Source: Selaginella tamariscina (Eukaryota; Streptophyta; Lycopodiopsida; Selaginellales; Selaginellaceae). Taken from it: DNA of 64,000 bases. The stretch lies in assembly GCA_003024785.1 (NCBI GenBank), contig PUQB01000015.1:688501-752500 (forward strand), written 5' to 3'. This document shows, in pieces, positions 54,888-64,000 of this stretch. Each line of letters starts with the position of its first letter. Within the stretch, counting starts at the first letter, position 1. The notes beneath the pieces were generated by a model. The model had not been told where the DNA came from. It did not search any database and was given only the letters and a program-made list of their open reading frames with translations. The translations under genes and the position numbers were made by a program.

Positions 54888-55499
54888 TCAGCCAAGACTT
54901 CCATCTCCTCCATCGTTGTTCCATTTAAAGGCTTCAACCATGTGAGCTTGAAATCGTTGTCTACATCCTTTAGATTGAACAGACTTAGCCTTCGGCGTCT
55001 TACTGGGTTTCTTTGCAGACTTCTGAGGGCTCCCTTCACTTGTCTGCTTCTTCTTCAGTGTTCCTTTTGAAAAGGATTCCATAATCCCCAACCATTTGGC
55101 AAAGATCCTATCCTCGGGGCAAGAAATCAACATCATCAGAAAGGATGTTTCCTTCCCGCCCACCTGGGCAAAATCAACTGCTACAATTTCTTCAACTCTC
55201 TGAGGAAAAAGACAGATTAATATACCGGCGAGATAAATCCCGCCCAAACAATTTGCTTACCCGGTATCCGCAGATTGTGTATTCCCTGCGGTAGCTCTTT
55301 GTGGTCGCTGAAGAGATTCCCACACGGCTCGCGTGTGTTTGAACTTCTCCCATATTTTGCTGTTGTAGTGGTTGGTGTCTGCAGCGTCCCATTCCGCCGA
55401 TAACTTATGGTACTGCTCGATTGTGAGATTCGGCTTCGCTAAAAACGCCGATCTTTTTGTCAGCTTCTCACGGGTATGCTCGGAAAGTTTTGTTGCCAT
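54888..55499 (-). CDS. Hypothetical protein, two exons, 182 aa
   Basis: Exon 1 is 55499-55261 (ATG; MATKLSEHTREKLTKRSAFL, later IWEKFKHTRAVWESLQR), with a GT donor at 55260-55259. A 63-nt intron follows, then exon 2 from 55197 to the TGA at 54888. The exon sum is 549 nt, an exact number of codons, which supports the model. Exon 2 has VAVDFAQVGGKETSFLMML, a Lys-rich tail (GTLKKKQTSEGSPQKSAKK) and GDGSLG at the end. It looks soluble, helical in the first exon and basic at the C-terminus. I do not recognise the family. Coding-like sequence continues beyond the stop. Confidence 0.45.
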
Positions 55500-55899
55500 C
55501 GTTCCTTTGTTGTGTTCGTCGAGAAGTCGTTGGGCTGCCGTTATTGTGTGCTGGCCACTAATGATGTAGTACTTGAAATTTTCTATTCTCCGTCTGAACC
55601 TTCCTCATTTGTTCCGGTGTTGTGATCCACACTTTGTCAGCGCCTTTTCTTTCGTAGTATGGCACAAAACAGCATTATGTGGAACGGTGTAAGAATTGTC
55701 GTCCTTCATCTTCTCCATGAGCTCAGCTACACGTTCCTGGTTGAGTGGCCTGTAATTGAAGTTTGGGTTGACGCTGCAATATTAACCCTACAAGGTAAAT
55801 CTATCATCCAACATCATTTCCTTGTGGTTATTGCAGCATGGATGCCACAGGTGCAGCTGACAAAACGATATGATTTTCTTTACGATCCGAATCAACATG

Positions 55900-56650
55900 T
55901 GTGATCCCCGATTGATGCTGTTCTAATGTTCTCGGCACACTCTTCCAGCTCCCGAAATTTGCTAAGCAAATTGAACGTGATCTGTAAAGAACCTGAGACC
56001 AAGCCACCCTCTCAATCTCCTTATGATGTCGCTGTGTTCTTCTTCAATGTGAAGAGGGACGATTGCTCCACTTGCTGATTTTCTGTATTGTGAAGCAATA
56101 TCTCCTGACAATACACCTACTCGATGAGTCTGAAGATCTTCGAAGTAGACATCCAGATGGATCCCCTCCATAGATGGGCTTTCGTTGAGTTGAAGAAGAA
56201 CTCCAAGGTCAACATCATTAGTGAACACGTGAACGTCATTATCCACAAGTCGACAAAACCACCCGAAATTAATGTTGTAACTGGCGACCTCTGGATCCGA
56301 GAACGTGACATTGGATGGAACAAGGCATATGTGTCGAGCATCGTCAATCTGGGTTCGCAGCATGCTTTCGGATGCTTGACTAGCACACCCACTTTCCATT
56401 GTTTTGCTTGTCCATGCGATGTGACAGAGGTTAGTTTGACAGCAACCATGGTTGTTCCAATGCGCTTCCCGTTTAGTTTAAAATATGGCCAAGTTGATTC
56501 CAGAATCCCCCTGCCCATCTCTTCTCCTGCTCTCGTCTTTAATGTCACCTCAATTCCACATCTGAATACAAAAATGATTAGTTCAAGTATCCGAGTATAA
56601 CAGATTTTATTTTAATTCTTACCCAGAATTTGACGACGACTCCATACTAA
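55900..56650 (-). pseudogene. Unrecognised coding region
   Basis: Two overlapping minus-strand frames read as one protein with a slip near 56400: TLKTRAGEEMGRGILESTWP and FKLNGKRIGTTMVAVKLTSV (56545-56410), then SNVTFSDPEVASYNINFGWF and HLDVYFEDLQTHRVGVLSGD (56320-56100). An acceptor-like site lies near 56585. Family unknown. The long plus-strand frame at 56124-56600 has no recognisable features and is probably the antisense shadow. Confidence 0.35.
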
Positions 56651-56983
56651 TGACTCGATCTCCTTGTTTAATCAAATCGTCCTTCTGCAAAATAATACAC
56701 TATGAATACAAATCATATAAAAACGCACACACACTTGTATAAACCCGAATATACAAAAATAATACACAGAGAGAAGTAGACGGAATTAACTGTCCAAAGC
56801 TCACATTTGTGCTAGTGCAAAAGAAAGATAACATTTCGTTTTAGAACCACCACAAATGTGAGCTCTGGACAGTTTTACATAGTTCCTAGCTTTTACTCGA
56901 AATATTATGATAAGATGATAAAAGTAAATAAAATGAGATATGCAACTTATATACTAATACACATATATATTCACATGGAAGGT

Positions 56984-57965
56984 GCGGCGGGATTAATCTC
57001 GCCACCCCTTCAATGCCTCCTGAAAGAGTGGGCGGGATTAATCTCGCCACCTTTCTGGAGGCCTTGAACGGGAGTGCGGAATTAATCTTGCCACCCTTCT
57101 CGGTCTCAGAGAGAACTGGGCAGGATTTATTTCACACCCCTTCAGTGACTCCAGAAAGGAGGCGGGATTAATCTCGCCCACCATGTAAGGGATGGTTAAA
57201 TGAATTTCCCCCCCTTCCCAGTTCTCTCCATTGGTATGTTGTAAACCTTCTACGTCTCAGACAGAAACGTTTGGGATTGGTCCGACTCACCAATGGAGAA
57301 AAAGGAAGGGTGGCGGGATTCATTCCTCCAACAGGCATTGAAGGCTCGGCGGGATTAATCCCGCCGCCCAGGGCCTTCACTCGGTCCCTATGCGGCGGGA
57401 TTAATCCCGCCGGACGCCAATTCCCTGCAAATCGGGCGGGATTAATCCCGCCGCCTAGGCCCTTTAGGCAGGCCTTTGGCGGCGGGATTAATCCCGCCCG
57501 ATTCCGCGCAGGGCAGCGGATTAATCCCGCCGCCCAGGCCCTTCACTTGGGCCTAGGCGCGGGATTAATCCCGCCGCCTAGGCCCTTTAGGCAGCCAATG
57601 GCGGCGGGATAAATCCCCCCATTCCGCGCAGGGCATGCGTACGCGGCGGGATTAATCCTGCCGCCAGGCCCTTCACTCGAGGCCTTAGTCGGCGGGATTA
57701 ATCCCGCCGGACGCCAATGCCCTGTGCGGAATCCGGCGGGATTAATCCCGCCGCCTAGGCCCTTCAGGCAGGCCAATGGCGGCGGGATAAATCCCGCCCG
57801 ATTCCGCGCACGGCATGCGTACGCGGCGGGATTAATCCGCCGCTCATGAGGGTAACGAATGAGCTGCGGGATTAATCCCGCCGCCGAGTGGCTAATTATA
57901 TGCGGCGGATTAATCCCGCCGCTACACACGTCTCACCATATAGCGGCGGGATTAGTCCCGCCGCT
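56984..57965. repeat. Palindrome array B (densest)
   Basis: About 22 units of GGCGGGATTAATCCCGCC, spaced about 40-50 bp. Those from 57345 onward are nearly perfect, while those at 56984-57330 are more diverged. Linkers alternate between a form like CGCCTAGGCCCTTYAGGCAG and one like ATTCCGCGCAGGGCATGCG, giving a higher-order repeat between 57480 and 57820. Open frames on both strands are GLIPPPRPF / GGINPA repeat translations. Confidence 0.95.
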
Positions 57966-58560
57966 ACACACACACACAGATATATACAGATTATACAGAT
58001 ACTGGTACACATAATATATGTGTATACATAGGTGTATATATTATATATGGATATGTATATCGTGTGTATGCGTGTGTGAAACAAATAAAATCATACAGAT
58101 AAACAAACACACACACACACACATATATACAGGATGTGTGTGTGTGCGAGAGATACAATTAACAAATCAATAAAATTATACAGATACACACACACACACA
58201 TATATATAGATAATAAATAGAATATATATATATATATATATTATATGTGTGTGTGTGTGTATATGTATATATATATCTGTGTGTGTATATGTATACGAGT
58301 GTGTGTGTGTGCGAGAGATAGAGATCTATAGAGAAGAGAGAGAGAGGAGATATATATATATATACAGATATATATATATATATATATATATATATCTATG
58401 TGTATATATGTATACAAGTGTGCGTGTGTGTGCGAGAGATAGAGATCTAAATATTATTAAGATACACACACATATAAATATATATGTGAATAAAAATAAA
58501 TAAATATCACAAATAAACGCAGGAGTGTGCGTGTGAGAGAGAGAGAGAGAGATCTCACCT
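57966..58560. repeat. Microsatellite leader of the right duplicated segment
   Basis: AC/TG, TA and GA runs with the same GAGATA..ATACACACACATATATA module as 180-890. Confidence 0.85.
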
Positions 58561-60750
58561 GTGTGAGAGAGAGAAGCAGATTTCGCTGCTGCTGCCGCCG
58601 CCGCCACCTTACAAACCCTAGGAATATACCAAAACCCTAAAAGAAATAGAATATATATTAACCCTAATTGAATATTCCTTTTAAGAATATACTTAAACCC
58701 TAAAAGAATAAACTATAGATTCGCCCTAAACGAATATTCTTTCATTATTATCAGCATGTGTGCGTGTGCGTGGGTGTATCACATACACCCCAAGAATAAT
58801 TATCATGCACGGGTTTAACACGTGTGTGTCCATGAGAATGTTAAAGTTTCACGTGCAGCGATACATATATACACACATAGTATTATACACATAAACATAC
58901 ATACATATTAGTACATATTAATATTAGAGAGACAGAGTACAGGATCATGTATGGTGTGTATGTATGAGAGAAGAGTGACAATACATATTATGGATTATGC
59001 ATGTGTGTATGTTGAGAGAAGAGAGACAGTACATATTTACATGGATCATGCATGGTGTGTATGTATGAGAGAAGAGTGAGAGTGTTAACAAATTAAATTC
59101 ATACACATTGGATATATTAGTACACACATATACATACACACGTGTATACACACAGACATACATACATATTATATGTGTAAATTCAATGTAGGGTTAGGGT
59201 TTAGGGTTAGGATGGATCATGCATCGTGTTTATGTATGAGAGGAGTGAGTGTTATACACAATATACATTATACATATTACATAATATTGTAACATTAGTA
59301 CATATATGGATCATGCATGGTGTGTATGTATGAGAAAAGAGACAGGCTAATATTATGGATCATATCATGCATGGTGTGTATGTATGAGAAAAGGGAATTA
59401 GCATGGTGACACTGTGTATGTATGAGAGAAGATAGAGTGTTAACAAATGAAAAATCGTACACATTGCATATATTATATTAGTACACATATAACATACACA
59501 CGTGTATACACACAGACATACATATACATTACATGTGTAAATTCAATGTGTTACATACACACACTGAGTACATATAGATCATACATGCGTTGAACATGAT
59601 GTTTTTCAATAAAGAAGCAACATATAATCTCAAGTTTGGTTTAGGGCAATGTGCATGTGTGTGCATATGTGTCTCTGTAAGTGCTTCTAATGCGTGTGCA
59701 CATGTATATATAATTTATGATTGTGTTATATAATATATGTGCAAAACAAACATCGAATAATTAAGAAATAATATTAATATACACACTATGAACATATTTT
59801 AATTATCATAAAATATATGATTTTATCTAATATATAGCCATATATATTTTAATAATATATATTAATTTAATATTGATAATAAGGTTTAACACTAGAATAT
59901 TCTTGAAATAATAACAAATTAATTGAGAAAATCCCATTAATATATACGAATAATTACCGAGAAAATTAATAATAAGACTAATTTAATTATGATAATTAGG
60001 TTAATATTGGAATATTCTTCGAATATAAGAAAAAATAAAGAATATCCCATTAATAGTAGGAAATGTAAATTAATTACTTGAGTAATTAAGAAAATAATAA
60101 TAATAAACAGACTATGAATATAATTTTAAATGATACATAATAATATTCAATTATTTATTGTATTAATGTATATATATATATATAATATAAACTTAATAAT
60201 ATATACTTGAATATTAAGAATGTAGAATAATTACAAAAATTTCGTAATATTAAACAGCTTGAAGCACTTGAATGACATTAAATGCAATTTTAAAACACTC
60301 ATTAGAATTGGAGAGTATATATGTCAGACTGTCGGTTATTTGTTTCAACTCATCTTAAATTTTCTTTTCTGTTATTCAAAAATTTCGAATTTCTGACATA
60401 AGTATTATCAGTCTGACATGTAAATTTGAAAATACATTTAATTTCCCACTCAAATTCAGATCTGGTTCTTTCTCCGGCAAGGGTTTCTTCATTTTCACTC
60501 TTCAGATTTTCTTTTTTCTTCTTAGTGATCAGCTCAGGAGCGACATTAAATTGGGTGCGCTATTGTTTATAAGAAAGCACGGCGCCTTCAGTGCTGTTTA
60601 CAAGTAAGTATTATAAACAAATTTAGATATATTTATAAAGATTCACTCTCTTACATTCTCTCTAAATTTTAGAATTTAGGGATTTAGAAATGCATTAGGA
60701 TTATATCCCGTTTAAATATACTTTTAACTTAGTATTCTCGGTTAGCCGGG
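58561..60750. other. AT-rich spacer of the right duplicated segment, no gene seen
   Basis: Collinear with 891-3360. It contains several tandem 'tggatcatgcatggtgtgta' units (58940-59400) and a telomere-like GGGTTAGGGTTTAGGGTTAGG at 59193-59212. No gene supported. Confidence 0.7.
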
Positions 60751-61545
60751 GCGGCGGGATTAATCCGGCCATTTTTTCGCCTCTTGAAGAGGTGGCGGGA
60801 TTAATCCCGCCACCATCTCTTTCATAGCTATGGCAGAATTAGTTCGGGTAATGCTTCTCCGCCTCTTAAAAAGAGCGGCGAGATTAATCCCGCCGATAAC
60901 TCTCTCAACTGATAATGATTTACTTGAATTTATTAGAAAGAGTTGTCGGTGGGATTAATCTCGCCAACCATTTTAGGAGGCAGAGAAGGGTGGCGGGATT
61001 AATCTCGCCACTACTTCCCTGTTTTAAATATTTGTGGGCAGAATTCATCCCGAATCTCTTTGAAATCATAGTTTTGGAGAGAGTTGTGACGGGATTAATC
61101 CCACCGCTTATTCCCCGTCGTTAGAGTTGTGGGCGGGATTAATCCCGCCGCCTATTCTCCGTCTTCAGTGTTGTGGGCGGGATAACCCGCCCCCTCTTCC
61201 TCGTCGGAGGAATTTGCGGCGGGATTAATCCCACCGACTCTCAACAGACGAGGAAGATCCGGCGGCGGGATTAATCCTGCGGTACTTCCTAGTCAGAGGA
61301 GCCCGCAGGCAAGATTAATCCCGCCGCTACTTCCTCGCAGAGGGGCCCGCGGCGGATTAATCCCGCCGCTACTTCCTCGTCGAAGGGAAGTTTGCGGCGA
61401 GATTAATCCGCCGGTACTTCCTCGCTGAGGGAGCCCGTGGCGGGATTAATCCCGTCGCCTCTCCTCTGATGGGGTAGAGTAGCGGCGGATTAATCCCGCC
61501 GACTCACTCTGAAGGGGTAGAGTCTGCGGCGGGATTAATCCCGCC
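60751..61545. repeat. Palindrome array C
   Basis: About 18 units of the GGCGGGATTAATCCCGCC family every 40-50 bp, with linkers such as 'GCTACTTCCTCGTCGRAGGG'. It corresponds in position to array A and ends about 145 bp before the transposase-like gene, but its units are closer to consensus than those in array A. Confidence 0.93.
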
Positions 61546-61689
61546 CATCAGTTATATTAATAAAGCATGAGATATATTTTATATATAATTATGTATTATT
61601 GCACATGCATATTATTAGCAACTGCAGTTATGATTTGTTATAAATATGCATAAACAGATATCATAAATAACACAATTTTTATGTGCAGA

Positions 61690-64000
61690 ACAATATGATA
61701 ATACTGGAATAAAGTATGTCTTCTTCGGAACAACGAGATAGTTGGCACTGGAACTTGGAAGTTCGAGATGAAATGGCATCGTCACAATATTGCCCAAGGA
61801 TCTTGTGTGTACGTATGGGTGAACACCATTTTCAAGCATGTTTGAGGTTCCTGGAATGGAATTTGAGGAGGGTTCTCCTGTATTGTGGAATTTGGATGAA
61901 GTCAAGGCTGACACAGAATATACAGAGTCACAAACAAACAGTAGCACGAGTTTTCCAGATGGCGGCTTGCCTGCTGTGATGGATGAGGTGATTCTCTTTC
62001 TTCATGAGATTGAGGTTGGGAGAGGCATCATCACAGCTATAAATCCAATGGAAGCAGTGTCAGAAGAGAAACTAGGGTCCGACTTCGTGGGTGTAGTTGT
62101 GACAGAGGTTTCACCTAATGGCACTTTGCATCCTAGATCCCTCGTGAGTGGCGAACATCTGAATTAAGACGGCAAGATGGTTCAACATATTCTGGGTTGG
62201 ATTTCAATAATAACAACCCGGAAGAACAACTCATATTTGAAGAGGTTCCTTGCATTGGTCCTATTAAAAGAAAAAGGCGATTCATGGGTTGCAGATCTTC
62301 CCCTACATGTTTCAGCAAGAGGATGAAGATGGATCCTACATCTTCCGAAAGTGTTACGAGCATTTCCACGATTGACTGCTGCAAGAAGAAGTGTTGTCAG
62401 ATGGCAGACCGAAATGAAATTACCCAATGTAGACATGTCTTTCGTACGCTCACCAAAAGTAAAGGCATGAGTTTGTATATGCTGCACTAACTGGGTGTTA
62501 TGATGGAATGGCTTCGGACACAGGTTATTAAGAGTACATCCATGGTATTTAATAAGGTGGCCATCTGCTTCAAAGCTTGGTACAGTATATATGGGATCCC
62601 AAAGACCACGTTCTACCGTCGGAGGGATGAGTGGTTAGATGGAGCGCGAACCTCAGTACATGGGAACACTGGCTTGGTCAAAACCCGCTCTCACATTATG
62701 GCAGCCATAGAGATACTCAAGGCTTTTGTGGAAGCAAATGCAGACAGGATGCCTCACAAATGCCGAACCACAAATGCAGGGGTCAGGGAAAATCTCAAGG
62801 TTTTGCCTTCGATCTACACTCAATTGAAGCTGTGTGAACATGTGAACAAGTGCCTCAGCTTGATGGGGCTGCAAGCAATCTGCACTGGTACCTTCAACAA
62901 CATATGGAATACTCATTTTAAGGATGTGGAGATTGCAAAACACTCTAGCTTTTCCAAGTGTGACACTTGTACATCATTGAAGGCTGCAGAGGCTTGTGCA
63001 AAAACCTTGGTGGAGATCACTGCCATTCAAAAGAAGATGGAGGCCCACATGATTGCGAACAAACTTGCCGGTCTCAGTACTATGCACACCGCATGCTTTC
63101 TGTGTCACGCCCATCAGAGTACCTGTGCTTGATCCATGACAAGATGGATCATTCAAAGACCAGCATTCCAAAGCTCGTTGCAACACCAAAGTGCCTTGGA
63201 AATGTCATGAAACTTCCGATTTCATTGACAGGTGTGCTAACACATGGACACGGTTGTGAATCATATGGACACTTTTCACTTCCACATTGGTCTAGCGACT
63301 CCAATTTCACTATTGGGTCGTTGGCCATGTGTTTCAGAAACCTTGAAGCCCACTCACAGACAAGTCCTATCGGTGATCTCAAAGTGAAGAAACAACACCT
63401 TCAACCTTTACATAATGCTCTCATGAACACGTCTGCACTTGAGGCTACTTGGGAATATGAGAGGCATTGTCAGCAACCTGCACAAAAAACAGATGGCCCT
63501 GTTGAGAGTTCAGGTTCAGTGGAGGGATCTAGCTCAAATAGTGTACATGTGTCCTCAACATCAAATAAGCTTCCTCGTCATTTGCTTTTACAGATGGATA
63601 ATTGTGCAGGCGAGAACAAAAATAGGTAAATCATTTTACTTAAGGGTTTCTCAAGCTCATACTTACTTTTATTTTCTAGATATGTGCTAGCATACTTGTC
63701 AATGCTTGTTGCCAAAGGTGTGTTTGAAACAATCACGCTCAGTTTTCTTATGGTTGGTCACACTCATGAAATATTGATGCGTTCTTCAGCAAGGTCTCCA
63801 ACTCTACAAAAAGGACAAGTGCACTTACCTTACCGCATATGATGAATCTTTTTGAAAATTGCATCTCCAAAAAAAGTTGTGCTTTGCTTGTGACTGAGGT
63901 GCCAGACTTCAAAAAATTTCTCAAGGAGTATATAAAAGAGGGGAGTGATTCTTTAGTTGGTCACCTTGTGCCGTTACAATTCTTTTTCTCCATACGAGAT
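61690..64000 (+). CDS. Transposase-like gene (DUF7869-type), right copy, runs off the window
   Basis: Segments in order: N-terminal region (61838-62167; GMEFEEGSPVLWNLDEVKAD, VMDEVILFLHEIEVGRGIIT); ELDFNNNN-like linker; CCKKKCCQMADRNEITQC (62375-62430); a long frame 62500-63132 with VAICFKAWYSIYGIPKTTFY, RRRDEWLDGARTS, RMPHKC and SSFSKCDTCTSLKAAEACAK; LIHDKMDHSKTSIPKL (63125-63175), LPISLTGVLTHGHG, FTIGSLAMCFRNLEAHSQT; LLLQMDNCAGENKNR (63585-63628). A 50-nt GT..AG intron (63628-63679) follows, then YVLAYLSMLVAKGVFETITL and SFLMVGHTHE. Frame slips are visible near 63060, 62480 and 63766; downstream EVPDFKKFLKEYIKEGSDSL continues in the shifted frame. Possible mobile-element transposase by family resemblance; unproven. 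Confidence 0.6.

Noticed and set aside
56124-56600. 158-aa plus-strand open frame
   Set aside because: The minus strand carries two coding-like frames here with better composition and splice-like edges; the plus frame is likely its shadow.
57271-57929. Open frames on both strands across palindrome array B, reading GLIPPP/GGINPA repeats
   Set aside because: The palindrome lacks stops in two of its frames, so long frames arise on both strands automatically; there is no start context or conservation of linkers as codons.

Overview
This is eukaryotic nuclear DNA from a green plant, most likely a streptophyte. Two host-like genes have many short introns with clean GT..AG ends. A sugar transporter of the plant STP type is present, and so are plant-type telomere-like TTTAGGG/CCCTAAA tracts and chromodomain Ty3/gypsy elements. 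The species cannot be named from this window; a seedless lineage (bryophyte, lycophyte, fern or charophyte) is a guess. Most of the window is repeats.

Layout. 1-165 is an LTR fragment. About 180-4170 and 57970-61545 are two direct copies of one segment: a microsatellite leader, an AT-rich spacer and an array of the 18-bp palindrome GGCGGGATTAATCCCGCC. In each copy the array lies about 0.2 kb before a copy of a transposase-like gene (QMDNC..ENKNR and VGHTHE blocks). The left copy (4346-8770) is decayed; the right one (61690 to the window end) is better kept and runs out of the window. A third and densest palindrome array (56984-57965) lies before the right segment.

Between them, 9.5-24.5 kb and 42.3-51.8 kb are stacks of nested retroelements. 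Family A is a chromodomain gypsy element with two long copies (14731-21003, 45040-51409), one solo LTR and one fragment. Family B is a sequence of about 1.7 kb. It is identified here as an LTR because it has TGTCA/TGACA ends, 5-bp target duplications in several copies, and in one copy an initiator-Met tRNA primer binding site next to it. A MULE-like transposon remnant occurs twice (9.56-12.2 kb, 36.9-41.3 kb). The larger copy contains two expanded minisatellites. Next to it is an array of five stem-loops (41.83-42.24 kb) whose arms differ in sequence but still pair.

The host-like part is 25.6-35.6 kb, all on the minus strand. It holds a frame-disrupted STP-type sugar/H+ symporter gene (25601-29058) and, 380 bp upstream of it, a 21-exon RecQ helicase gene with RQC and C-terminal helix-turn-helix regions (29437-35599). 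A second minus-strand coding region at 52.3-56.65 kb contains an FCP1/NLI-type HAD phosphatase-like protein (DVNG motif), a 182-aa two-exon hypothetical gene and other unrecognised segments, one faintly like a DNA methyltransferase.

Host-like frames are interrupted by small indels, many in short homopolymers, while flanking amino acids and splice sites stay conserved. Long-read consensus error is therefore a live alternative to true decay.
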